From Roseococcus microcysteis (lineage in GTDB: Bacteria; Pseudomonadota; Alphaproteobacteria; Acetobacterales; Acetobacteraceae): a stretch of 64,000 bases of DNA. A model generated the notes under the pieces. The model did not search any database, was not told the origin of the DNA, and worked only from the letters and a program-made list of their open reading frames with translations. Where the stretch lies: positions 2,124,501-2,188,500 of the forward strand of contig NZ_CP061718.1 of NCBI RefSeq assembly GCF_014764365.1, in the 5' to 3' direction. Numbering within the stretch: position 1 is the stretch's first letter; every line of letters begins with the position of its first letter. Position numbers and translations under genes: made by a program. Of the stretch, positions 10,712 to 19,248 are shown piece by piece.

Positions 10712-11775
10712 CTGGCGGCCGCAGCCTCGATCAGGCGGGCGGTGAGGGTGATCATGGCCGCCTCGTCGCAAGCCTCCGCCACCGCGCGTGCCGCCGCCAC
10801 ACGGGCCGCCGTGCCCGCGCCGTCGGCCAGCAGGGCGCGGAAAGCGGCGGCGATGGAATCGGCCTCGCGCGGGATGATGCGCGCCACGGCCTCGGGCGCC
10901 GGCCAGGCCTCCAGCGCGGCGCGGGTGGCCAGGATGGGGCAGCCGGCGCGGGCCGCCTCCAGCAGCACCAGCGGCGCGCCCTCATGCCGGGAGGGCAGCA
11001 CCATCGCATCGGCCGAGGCGAGCAGCGCCGGCACATCCGCGACGCGGCCCAGCAGCCGCACCCCGGCGGCGGCGAGGGCGGGCGCGAAGGGCCCCTCCCC
11101 CGCCAGGGCCAGCAGCCCCGGCGCCACCGCCCAGGACAAGGCGGGGGCCAGGTGCGCGCCCTTGCGGTCATCGAGGCGCCCCACCTGCACCAGCAGCGGA
11201 ACCCCCGAGGGCAGGTTGAAGCGGGCACGGTCCGCCACGGGGGGAGGCGCGGGTGGCAGCCCATTGGGCACCACGGCCACCTGGCCATGCGGCAGGTCGA
11301 ACAGCGCCTCCAGCCGCCGCGCGGCCGGGGCGGAAACGGCGGCCCAGCCCAGGCGCAGCCCGGCCACCAGCGCGGCCTCGGCCGGGGTGGAGTTCCAGTC
11401 CACCCGGACCAGATGCGCCACGGCCAGGGTGGGGATCGCGGCCTCCGACAGCGCCCGCAGCGCGCCCAGCGCGGCATTGGGCAGGGGGCAGCAGACCAGC
11501 GCGGACTCGGCGCCGCGCAGGAACGGGCGCAGCGCCTCGCCTTGCCGGGCCAGGGCGACGGCCAGCGGCGCGTCGGGGTCCATGTGCAGCGGGGCGGGAT
11601 GGGGGGCGCAGCCGGAAAGGGCCGCGCCCGCGGCGGCGAGCGTGGCGGGTTCGGCCACCACCAGCACCTCGGCGCCCATGCGCGCCAGGCCGCGTGCCAC
11701 CTGCAGGGTCTGCGCCTCCGCGCCGCCGAAGCCGGGCGAGGGCACCACCACCAGCAGGCGGCGCAGCGCGATCAT
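10699..11775 (-). CDS. family 4 glycosyltransferase
   Basis: Protein of 358 residues with a GT-B fold. The N-terminus has the glycine loop VVVPSPGFGGAEAQTLQVA typical of GT4 retaining enzymes. The C-terminal half has LVQVGRLDDRKG and the donor-binding EX7E region RHEGAPLVLLEAARAG. No membrane segment is seen, so it should be a cytosolic or peripheral enzyme that transfers a sugar from a nucleotide donor. Its start overlaps the stop of rsmD by 4 nt, and the unknown 192-residue gene overlaps its own end. A glycosyltransferase placed in an operon with two rRNA-modifying enzymes is unusual; it may simply ride on their promoter. Confidence 0.85.
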   Translation of the reverse strand: MIALRRLLVVVPSPGFGGAEAQTLQVARGLARMGAEVLVVAEPATLAAAGAALSGCAPHPAPLHMDPDAPLAVALARQGEALRPFLRGAESALVCCPLPNAALGALRALSEAAIPTLAVAHLVRVDWNSTPAEAALVAGLRLGWAAVSAPAARRLEALFDLPHGQVAVVPNGLPPAPPPVADRARFNLPSGVPLLVQVGRLDDRKGAHLAPALSWAVAPGLLALAGEGPFAPALAAAGVRLLGRVADVPALLASADAMVLPSRHEGAPLVLLEAARAGCPILATRAALEAWPAPEAVARIIPREADSIAAAFRALLADGAGTAARVAAARAVAEACDEAAMITLTARLIEAAAARCAA

Positions 11776-12319
11776 CCGCCCAGGACCAAGAGCCGCGCCT
11801 TGCCATGGGCGCGGTCCGTCAGCACCGGGAAGCGGGTTTCCGGCGCCTCGTCCTTGGGGCCGAGCTCGGCGCAGATGATGGCCCCGGGCGCGAACCAGCC
11901 GGCCGCGTCCAGCGCGTCCAGCGCGGGCTTCAGCAGGCCAGAACCATAGGGCGGGTCCAGGAAGGCCAGGGTGCAGGGGGTGACGGCGCGGGGCGGCCGG
12001 GTGGCATCGGCCGCCAGCACCCGCGCCTTCGCCCCCGCGCAGGCGGCGATGTTGGCGCGCAGCGCGGAGAGCGCCGCGCGGTCGGTTTCCAGGAAGGTGG
12101 CCTCCGCCGCACCGCGCGACAGCGCCTCCAGCCCATAGGCCCCGGTGCCGGCGAAGGCGTCCAGCACCACGGCCCCCTCCACCAGCTCACGCCCCGCCCA
12201 GGGGGCATGCCAGAGCATGTCGAACAGCGCCTGCCGCGCGCGGATGGCGGTGGGGCGCGTTCCCAGCCCCTCCGGGGCCTGAAGCCGCCTGCCCTTCCAG
12301 GCGCCGGCGATGATGCGCA

Positions 12320-12320
<1 letters not shown>
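11772..12320 (-). CDS. rsmD: 16S rRNA (guanine966-N2)-methyltransferase RsmD
   Basis: Protein of 182 residues, the family size. It starts MRIIAGAWKGRRL, the standard RsmD N-terminus, followed by RPTAIRARQALFDML. SAM motif I is LDAFAGTGAYGLEALSRG and the catalytic N-methylase motif IV is FLDPPYG. The enzyme methylates N2 of G966 in helix 31 of 16S rRNA. It overlaps the upstream pseudouridine synthase by one base (TGATG) and the downstream glycosyltransferase by 4 nt, so all are translated from one message. Confidence 0.95.
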
Positions 12321-13064
<744 letters not shown>

Positions 13065-13072
<8 letters not shown>

Positions 13073-13781
13073 GGCACGCCTCCACGAACGCCTTCAGGAT
13101 CAACGGGTCGGCCGGGTCCACCGCATATTCGGGGTGCCACTGCACCCCCAGGGCGAAGCGATGCGCGGGCGCCTCGATGCCCTCGATCAGCCCATCGGGG
13201 GCGCGGGCGTTCACCACCAGCCCCTCGCCCACGCTCCGCACCGCCTGGTGGTGCGCGGAGTTCACCGCCATGCGCGCGCGGCCCGTGATGCGCGCCAGCA
13301 GGGTGCCGGGTGCCACCTCCACCTCATGCCCCGGCTCGGTGCGCGGGTTGGGCTGTTCGTGGGCGATGTCGGAAGGCGCCTCGTCCGGGATGTGCTGGTG
13401 CAGGGTGGCGCCGAGCGCCACCGCCAGAAGCTGCTGCCCGCCGCAGATGCCCAGCACCGGCATGTCGCGCGCCAGGGCGGCGCGGGTCGCGGCCAGTTCG
13501 AAATCCGTCCGGCCGGGCTTCAGCACCACCTTGGGGTGGGGCGCGCCGCCGCCCCACAAGGCGGGGTCCACGTCGAAGGCGCCGCCCGTCACCAGCAGCC
13601 CGTCCAGCGCGGCCAGGTAGTCCAGCGCCAGCTCGGGCGCATGGGGCAAGGCCACCGGCAACCCGCCGGCCGCGATGACGGCGGAAAAGTAGTTCTGGCG
13701 CAGCGCATACCAGGGCAGCTTCGACCAGCCGCCGGCGGCCTCGCTGTCCAGGGTCAGGCCGATGAGGGGGCGTTTCTCCAT
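13065..13781 (-). CDS. class I glutamine amidotransferase-like hydrolase (PuuD type)
   Basis: Protein of 238 residues of the peptidase C26 group, which includes gamma-glutamyl-GABA hydrolase. The nucleophile elbow is LGICGGQQLL (Cys113), and the His/Glu pair of the triad is in GVQWHPEY near the end. The N-terminus RPLIGLTLD and GLLVTGGAFDVDP are typical. The substrate is likely a gamma-glutamyl amine or a similar amide, though neighbouring puu genes are absent. It is first in the minus-strand operon leading to rluB and rsmD and diverges from tadA with a 71-nt gap. Confidence 0.85.
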
Positions 13782-13852
13782 GCGCCCTTGTGACGCGGGG
13801 GCGCCGCCCGCCGCAAGTGGCGCGGCCGCGACTTCTGCGGCACAAGCGCCGC

Positions 13853-14293
13853 ATGTCGCCCATGGAGATCGCGCTGGAAGAGGCCCGCGCCGCCGCCCTG
13901 CGCGGCGAGGTGCCGGTGGGCGCAGTCGTCACCGACGCCGCGGGCACCGTGCTGGCCCGCGCCGGTAATGAGGTGGAGGCGCGCCACGACCCCTCCGCCC
14001 ATGCCGAGATCCTGGCCATGCGCGCCGCCGCGACCCGTCGCGCCGACAAGCACCTGGAGGACGCGACGCTCTGGGTCACGCTCGAGCCCTGCGCCATGTG
14101 CGCCCAGGCGGCCAGCCTGTTCCGGGTGAAGCGCGTGGTCTTCGGCGCCTATGACCCGAAATCGGGCGGGGTGGAGCATGGCGCCCGCGTCTTCGCCCAC
14201 CGCCAATGCCACCACGCGCCCGAGGTGGTGGGCGGCGTGCGCGAGGCCGACGCCGCCGCCCTGCTGCGGGACTTCTTCCAGGCCCGGCGGTAA
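13853..14293 (+). CDS. tadA: tRNA adenosine(34) deaminase TadA
   Basis: Zinc deaminase that converts A34 of tRNA-Arg(ACG) to inosine. From MSPMEIALEEA it is 146 residues. The zinc site is complete: H50 and catalytic E52 in SAHAEIL, and C80 and C83 in EPCAMCAQA. The downstream FGAYDPKSGGVEHG region is also typical of TadA. I chose ATG 13853; an in-frame upstream ATG at 13790 would add a basic stretch unlike the family, and ATG 13862 would start at MEIALEE. It is divergent from the amidotransferase gene. Confidence 0.93.
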   Translation: MSPMEIALEEARAAALRGEVPVGAVVTDAAGTVLARAGNEVEARHDPSAHAEILAMRAAATRRADKHLEDATLWVTLEPCAMCAQAASLFRVKRVVFGAYDPKSGGVEHGARVFAHRQCHHAPEVVGGVREADAAALLRDFFQARR

Positions 14294-14325
14294 CCCCGGG
14301 GGGCCCCGACCGGCGGATCACCTGC

Positions 14326-14592
14326 TCAGCGACGGGTGTCCGGATGGATGGTCCCGGCCCGGTCGCGCCGCATGAAGAGCGGTGCCAGCCCCGCAAGCCC
14401 GATCAAGCCGAGCCAGCCCCAGTTGAACCCGTCGGTGCGCCCGCCGCCCCCCTGGAAGCCGCCCGTGGCGGGGGCGGTGGTCGTGCCGGTCGTGGTCGTG
14501 GCGGGCTGCGCCTGCACCGCCGGGGTCAGGACGGGCGCCGAGAGCAGGGCAGCCACCAGGGCCGCCTGGCAGACGCGAGTGAATCTGGCCAT
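14326..14592 (-). CDS. small exported protein with WGxxGxxG C-terminal segment
   Basis: Protein of 88 residues. It has a signal peptide (MARFTRVCQAALVAALLSA, cut near VQAQP), a Thr/Gly-rich middle and a C-terminal hydrophobic helix beginning WGWLGLIGLAGLAPLF, followed by MRRDR. This layout, W-G-x-x-G-x-x-G then a helix and a basic tail, resembles small surface-sorted or membrane-anchored proteins whose role is unknown. Start ATG 14592 has GGAG 8 nt upstream. The 182-nt gap upstream (14593-14774) is clearly richer in A and T than the rest of the window and probably holds its promoter; I see no further gene in it. Confidence 0.72.
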   Translation of the reverse strand: MARFTRVCQAALVAALLSAPVLTPAVQAQPATTTTGTTTAPATGGFQGGGGRTDGFNWGWLGLIGLAGLAPLFMRRDRAGTIHPDTRR

Positions 14593-14774
14593 GGAACATC
14601 TCCGTTGCACTGTGGTGTAGCAAATGAACGCCACGCTACGACGCCCGTTGCACCGATATTCCATCATGATGCAGAGGAATGACAGTAATAAAGCCATCCT
14701 GTTATTGATATTTACAGGCCTGCCTCCACCCTTCCGACCCATAAGCTTGGCAGTTACGCGCAAAATATTTACGG

Positions 14775-15746
14775 TCAAGCACCAGCTTCTGCGCGCGGGG
14801 CGGCAGGGGCCGGCGTCTCCTCATGGATGGCGACCATGGGCCGCCCGCCCGCGCGCCAGGCGCCCCGATACATCCCCTCCGTGTTGAAGGGCAGCGCGGC
14901 ATGGCCCGCCGCATCCACCGCGATCAGCCCGCCGCGCCCGCCCGCCGCCGGGACATCGGTGCCGATCACCCGCGCGCAGGCCTGTTCCAGCGTCTCGCCC
15001 AGATGGCGCATCCGCGCGCTGATCTCATGCGCGGCGGCGGCGCGGATGAAGGCCTCGCCCGTGCCGGTGCAGGAAATGGCGACGGTGCCATCCGCCCAGG
15101 TGCCCGCGCCGAAGACCGGGCAATCCCCCACCCGCCCCGGCCGCTTGTTGGTCATGCCGCCCGTGGAGGTCGCGGCGGCGAGCCGCCCGGCCGCATCGCG
15201 CGCCACCGCGCCCACGGTTCCCATCCGGGCCGGCACGTCATGGTCCAGCGCCACGCGGTCCTGTGCGCGGGCAGCTTCCAACTGCGCCAGGCGGTGTTCG
15301 GTGCGGAAATAGTCGGCCGGGGCCAGATCGAGCCCCGCGGCGGCGGCGAAGGCATCGGCCGCGGCGCCGGACAGCAGCACATGCCGCCCGCCCTCCAGCA
15401 CCGCCCGCGCGGCGCGGATGGGGTTGCGCGGGCGTGTCACACCCGTCACCGCGCCGGCCTTTCCTTCGCCCAGCATCAGCGCCGCGTCCATCTCGATGGT
15501 GCCGTCCGAGGTGAAGGTGCTGCCGCGCCCGGCGTTGAACAGCGGGCAATCCTCCAGCGCGCGCACGGCCTCCACCACCGCATCCCCGGCCGTGCCGCCG
15601 GCGCGCAGCACCGCCGCGCCGGCCTCCAGCGCCGCCATCAGCCCGGCGCGATACTCCGCCTCCCTACCGCCCGTCAGCGCCGCGCGCGGAATGGTGCCCG
15701 CGCCCCCGTGAATGGCGAGCGTCCAGCCCGCCGCCTCCCTGTCCAT
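14775..15746 (-). CDS. iaaA: isoaspartyl peptidase / type III L-asparaginase
   Basis: Ntn-hydrolase of 323 residues that matures by self-cleavage. It has the N-terminal IHGGAGTIP, NAGRGSTFTSDGTIEMDA and the cleavage site MGTVGAVA, where Thr177 becomes the nucleophile of the beta subunit (Thr179 in E. coli EcAIII). GTGEAFIRA and GGRGGLIAVD follow in the beta chain. It hydrolyses isoaspartyl dipeptides and L-asparagine. I chose the second ATG at 15746: a perfect AGGAGG lies 8 nt upstream of it but only 2 nt upstream of the first ATG (15752). No signal peptide is seen, so the enzyme is cytosolic. Confidence 0.92.
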   Translation of the reverse strand: MDREAAGWTLAIHGGAGTIPRAALTGGREAEYRAGLMAALEAGAAVLRAGGTAGDAVVEAVRALEDCPLFNAGRGSTFTSDGTIEMDAALMLGEGKAGAVTGVTRPRNPIRAARAVLEGGRHVLLSGAAADAFAAAAGLDLAPADYFRTEHRLAQLEAARAQDRVALDHDVPARMGTVGAVARDAAGRLAAATSTGGMTNKRPGRVGDCPVFGAGTWADGTVAISCTGTGEAFIRAAAAHEISARMRHLGETLEQACARVIGTDVPAAGGRGGLIAVDAAGHAALPFNTEGMYRGAWRAGGRPMVAIHEETPAPAAPRAEAGA

Positions 15747-15802
15747 CGTCATATCCTCCTGCACGGCCAGCATTCGCCGCGCGCGCCCGCGCCGCAAGCC
15801 GC

Positions 15803-15831
15803 TTGCGGGGCGCCCCGGTTCCGCCTATCCG
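15803..15831 (+). promoter_or_regulatory. predicted sigma-70 promoter for the binding-protein gene at 15861
   Basis: TTGCGG at 15803-15808 and TATCCG at 15826-15831 are spaced by 17 nt. The -10 ends 29 nt before the ATG. A purine-rich ribosome site (GGGAAGGAAA) follows at about 15844-15853. Confidence 0.45.
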
Positions 15832-15860
15832 CGCAGACACCCGAGGGAAGGAAACCGCAC

Positions 15861-16823
15861 ATGAACCGCCGCGCCCTGCTGTCCGCGATCCCGGCCGCCG
15901 CCATCGCCACCTCCGCGTCCGCCCAGACCTGGCCCGCGCAGCCTGTCCGCGCCATCGTGCCCTTCGCCGCCGGCAGCGCCACCGACATCCTGGGCCGCCT
16001 TTTCGCCGAGCGCATGCGCGACAATCTGGGCCAGCCGGTGGTGGTGGAGAACCGCGCCGGCGCCTCGGGCATGATCGGCGCCGAGGCCGTGGCCCGCGCC
16101 GCCCCCGATGGCTACACGGTGCTCTTCGGCACCAACTCCACCCAGGCCGCCGCCAACGCCCTGTTCCGCCGCGTGCCCTATGACCAGGAGCGTGACTTCG
16201 CGCCGGTCTCGACGCTGGCCTCCATCCCGCTGCTGGTGGCGGTCGCCGCCAACTCGCCCTACCGCACCCTGCAGGACCTGATCACCGCCGCGCGGGAGCG
16301 GCCGGAGAGCATCAGCTTCGCTTCCGCCTCCTCCTCGCAGCAGGTGGCGGCCGAGATGCTCGCCGCCATGGCCGGCGTGAAGATGCTGAACGTGCCCTAC
16401 CGTTCCTCGCCCAACGCGGTGCAGGACCTGATCGCGGGGCGGGTGAACCTCTTCGTGGCCGACCAGGCCGTGATCCTGCCCGGCGTGCAGGGCGGGCAGC
16501 TGCGGGTGCTGGGCATCACGACCCGCACGCGCTCGGCGCAATTGCCGGACGTGGCGCCGGTGGCCGAGCAGGGCCTGCCCGACTACGAGCTGTTTGCCTG
16601 GTTCGCGCTGATGGTGCCCGCGGCCACCCCCGCCCCCATCATCCAGCGGCTGAACGTGGCGGTGCGCCATGCGATGTCGGACAGCACCTTGCAGGAGCGC
16701 CTCAGCACCGGCTTCGGCATGGCGCTGCTGCCCTCGACGCCGGCCGAGGCCGCGGCCTTCATCCGCGCCGAAACCACCAAGTGGACCAACGCCATCCGCG
16801 CCGCGGGGATCGAGCCGCAGTAA
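15861..16823 (+). CDS. tripartite tricarboxylate transporter (TctC/Bug) substrate-binding protein
   Basis: Periplasmic binding protein of 320 residues with a cleavable signal (MNRRALLSAIPAAAIATSASAQ). Typical Bug motifs are QPVRAIVPFAAGSATDILGR at the start of the mature protein, VVENRAGASGMIGAEAVARAAPDGYT, and VPYRSSPNAVQDLIAGRV. These proteins trap carboxylates or amides for TctAB importers, but no TctA or TctB is encoded anywhere in the window. The gene is followed by a rho-independent terminator, so it appears monocistronic. The ligand is unknown; its divergent neighbour is the isoaspartyl peptidase. Confidence 0.9.
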   Translation: MNRRALLSAIPAAAIATSASAQTWPAQPVRAIVPFAAGSATDILGRLFAERMRDNLGQPVVVENRAGASGMIGAEAVARAAPDGYTVLFGTNSTQAAANALFRRVPYDQERDFAPVSTLASIPLLVAVAANSPYRTLQDLITAARERPESISFASASSSQQVAAEMLAAMAGVKMLNVPYRSSPNAVQDLIAGRVNLFVADQAVILPGVQGGQLRVLGITTRTRSAQLPDVAPVAEQGLPDYELFAWFALMVPAATPAPIIQRLNVAVRHAMSDSTLQERLSTGFGMALLPSTPAEAAAFIRAETTKWTNAIRAAGIEPQ

Positions 16824-16848
16824 AACGCACCTCCGCTGGAGCTTTCGG

Positions 16849-16883
16849 AAAGCCGCACGCCTGTGATGGGCGCGCGGCTTTTT
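16849..16883 (+). terminator. rho-independent terminator after the binding-protein gene
   Basis: The perfect 8-bp inverted repeat AAAGCCGC (16849-16856) / GCGGCTTT (16874-16881) encloses a 17-nt loop and ends in a run of T (16879-16883). It lies 26 nt after the stop codon. Confidence 0.75.
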
Positions 16884-17026
16884 CGTTGAGGTGGGCCTGC
16901 CTCCCCAAACGGCACATGAAATCCTGGCGGCGGGCGGCCCCCATACCCGAGCTGATGAACCCGACGGGTTCCGCAGGGCGCTTGAGAATGCCAGCAGGGG
17001 CAAGGCCGCCCAGCGCCGCAGCTGGG

Positions 17027-17128
17027 AAGAATCACCGTGGGATATCGGAAGCCATCCTCGCCGGGGACGAGGCGTTGGCCGCCCGCCGCGCCGAGGCCCA
17101 TGTCCGCAGCGCCGGGGCTCCGGACTGA
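17027..17128 (+). pseudogene. C-terminal remnant of a GntR-family (FCD) regulator
   Basis: In the gap between the binding-protein terminator (16883) and the ferritin-like gene (17215), one frame reads KNHRGISEAILAGDEALAARR, then AEAHVRSAG and a TGA at 17126-17128. This closely matches the last helix of FCD-domain regulators: the intact GntR in this window ends EHAEVMAAILARDPEAAHRAMRAH in the same place. The sequence before 17027 in that frame has no recognisable FCD or helix-turn-helix part, so only the tail survives. The rest of the 16884-17214 gap shows nothing I can assign. Confidence 0.5.
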
Positions 17129-17214
17129 CCTGCCGCGCGTGGACTTGCGCGCGGGCCACGGGTAATCAGGTAAGGACGGCCCACCCCTCGCGCGCCCCTC
17201 GGAGCCACGCCGCC

Positions 17215-18228
17215 TTGAGCCATTCTGTCTCGGACATCGACGCCCGCCTCTCCGGCAGCCTCGACGACAACCTGGCCGGGCGCCTGCCCGACGCGGCGAC
17301 GGTCGCCGCCGCCGATGCCCGCGCCCGCCACTGGCACAGCCCCGAGCCCGGCCGGCTGCGCCCCGGCTCGCCCGAGCACAAGCGCGCCGTCTGCCGGATG
17401 TTCGAGGAGACCTTCAACCCCTACAAGCCGAGCGTCATTCCCTGGCCCAAGCTCGACGCCGAGGCGCTGAACCGCATCACCTCGCTCCCCATCTGGGACA
17501 TCGCGGTGCAGACCGAGGGCAAGGCGCGGCTGCGCATGGCCGCCTATGCCGCCACCATCCAGGACCCCGAGATGCGCGAGACCATCGCGCGCAATGGCTG
17601 GGAGGAGAACCGCCACAAGGAGGTGCTGTCGCGCCTGGTGGCCGCCTATGACATCAAGCTGGCGCCCGAGCCCGAATACGTCCACCCGAAGGACGCGGAA
17701 TGGGCCTATCTCGTCACCGGCTTCAGCGAATGCGTGGACAGCTTCTTCGCCTTCGGCCTGTTCGAGATGGCCCGGCGCTCCGGCTTCTTCCCCACGGAAC
17801 TGACGGACACCTTCGAGCCGGTGATCCAGGAGGAATGCCGGCACATCCTGCTCTTCGCCAACTGGCTGGCCTGGCACCGGGCGAACATGCCGCTCTGGCG
17901 CCGCCCCTGGTTCGAGCTGCGGGTCTGGGCCGTCTGGGCCTTCCTGGGCTGGGAGCGCATCGGCCTGGCCAAGACCGTGGATGGCAGCGGCCAGGAACAG
18001 AAGCAGGACAACAATTTCACCGTGACCGGCGCCAAGTCGGTCTCCGCCGAGGACTACACCCTGGCCGACATCATTGACCTCTGCCTCGCCGAGAATGACC
18101 GGCGCTTCGCGGGCTATGATGCCCGCCTGCTGCGCCCCACCACCATGCCGGCCCTGGCCCGCTTCGCGCGCTTCTTCCTGCGCGCCCCCAACCGCATGGC
18201 GCCCCCCGCCACGCCGGCGGCGGGCTGA
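17215..18228 (+). CDS. ferritin-like di-iron protein
   Basis: Protein of 337 residues. Two ExxH-type iron-binding motifs sit in helices about 78 residues apart: NGWEENRHKEVL and QEECRHILLF. Additional glutamates occur in QTEGKARLRMAAYAA and GFSECVDSF. This is the pattern of ferritin-like carboxylate-bridged di-iron proteins. The activity is unknown. TTG 17215 is the best start: GGAG lies about 10 nt upstream and there is no nearby in-frame ATG or GTG. It is first in an operon with a membrane protein, HpnN and a HAD phosphatase, with gaps of 3 nt, 3 nt and a 4-nt overlap, so a role linked to hopanoid or membrane-lipid biology is possible. Confidence 0.8.
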   Translation: MSHSVSDIDARLSGSLDDNLAGRLPDAATVAAADARARHWHSPEPGRLRPGSPEHKRAVCRMFEETFNPYKPSVIPWPKLDAEALNRITSLPIWDIAVQTEGKARLRMAAYAATIQDPEMRETIARNGWEENRHKEVLSRLVAAYDIKLAPEPEYVHPKDAEWAYLVTGFSECVDSFFAFGLFEMARRSGFFPTELTDTFEPVIQEECRHILLFANWLAWHRANMPLWRRPWFELRVWAVWAFLGWERIGLAKTVDGSGQEQKQDNNFTVTGAKSVSAEDYTLADIIDLCLAENDRRFAGYDARLLRPTTMPALARFARFFLRAPNRMAPPATPAAG

Positions 18229-18231
18229 GCG

Positions 18232-19245
18232 ATGACGGAGGGTTGGTTCCTCTACGCGCTGGCCATGCTCGCGCGCAGCGCGGCGCTCGGCAGCGCCGCC
18301 TTCCTGCTGGTCGCGGCCCCGCCCGCGGTGCGGCCTTTGGCCCGCTATGTCACCACCGTGGCCGCCGTGCTGGCGGTGCTGGTGGCGCTGCTGGTCCTGC
18401 CCTCCACCGCGGGTTGGGGCGGCTTGATCGGCGCGCTGATGGCGCTGGGCGGCGGGGCGGCGACGGCCGCGCTGGCCTGGAAGGACGGGCCGCCGGCCCC
18501 CATCGTGGGCGCGGCCACCGTGTTGCTGCTGGGCGGCATCCTGCAGGGGGGCGCCCATGCCGGCGCCCTGCCCGTTCTGGCCACCTTCCTGCGCGAATCG
18601 GGCGCGGCCATCTGGATGGGCAGCCTGCCTTTGCTCTGGTTCGCCCTGCGTGGCACCGGCGCCATGCGCAGCGCCCGCAACCACCGGATGCTGGCGCTGG
18701 GCGGCATGGCGCTGGCCCTGCCGGGCGTGCTGATGCTGGGCGCGCAGATGGGCCCGGGCGTCGCGGCCCCCGGCGGCATGATCCTCGCCACGGCGGGGCT
18801 GATCCTGGGGCTGGTGAAGCTGACGCTGTGGCAGGCCTGGCTGCTGCGCGGCGAGGTCCCGCCCGACCGGCTGCTGGCCCTGACCGAGGCCTCCATCCTG
18901 ATCGCTACCGCCCTTTGCGGCCCCATCGCCGCGCTGTTCATGGGGGTGCCGGTGCCGGGGCTCTGGGCCGTGCTGCCGGTCTTCCTGGTGGCGGCGGCGC
19001 TGGCGCTGAGCGTGTGGTTCACCTCGCTTCCGGGCGGCATCCTCGCCCTGCTGCTGGTCGCGGCCGGCACGGTGGCGCTGGGCGCGGGTGCGGCGCTGGT
19101 CGGCCTGCTGGCCGTCATGGCGGGCTGCCTGCGCTGGCTCGCCCGGCGCCAGCCCGAGACCTGTGAGGGCAGCACCAGCCAGGCCTTCTGGCCCGGCGTG
19201 GCGCTGGCGGCCCTGGTGGCGGCGCTGCTGGTGCATGCGGTTTAG
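18232..19245 (+). CDS. multi-pass membrane protein, CopD-like
   Basis: Protein of 337 residues with about nine predicted membrane helices and very little soluble sequence. HAGALPVLATFLRESGAAIW followed by MGSLPLLWFAL resembles the histidine- and tryptophan-containing helix of the copper-resistance CopD family (HLLAAALWVGG), but other conserved residues are hard to see. It lies 3 nt after the ferritin-like gene and 3 nt before hpnN. It may be a metal or lipid-related membrane partner; the CopD link is weak. Confidence 0.6.
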   Translation: MTEGWFLYALAMLARSAALGSAAFLLVAAPPAVRPLARYVTTVAAVLAVLVALLVLPSTAGWGGLIGALMALGGGAATAALAWKDGPPAPIVGAATVLLLGGILQGGAHAGALPVLATFLRESGAAIWMGSLPLLWFALRGTGAMRSARNHRMLALGGMALALPGVLMLGAQMGPGVAAPGGMILATAGLILGLVKLTLWQAWLLRGEVPPDRLLALTEASILIATALCGPIAALFMGVPVPGLWAVLPVFLVAAALALSVWFTSLPGGILALLLVAAGTVALGAGAALVGLLAVMAGCLRWLARRQPETCEGSTSQAFWPGVALAALVAALLVHAV

Positions 19246-19248
19246 GCC

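Noticed and set aside
14823..15860. Long N-terminal extension of the binding-protein gene at 15861
   Set aside because: The extension is antisense to iaaA. The signal peptide, ribosome site and promoter all point to ATG 15861.
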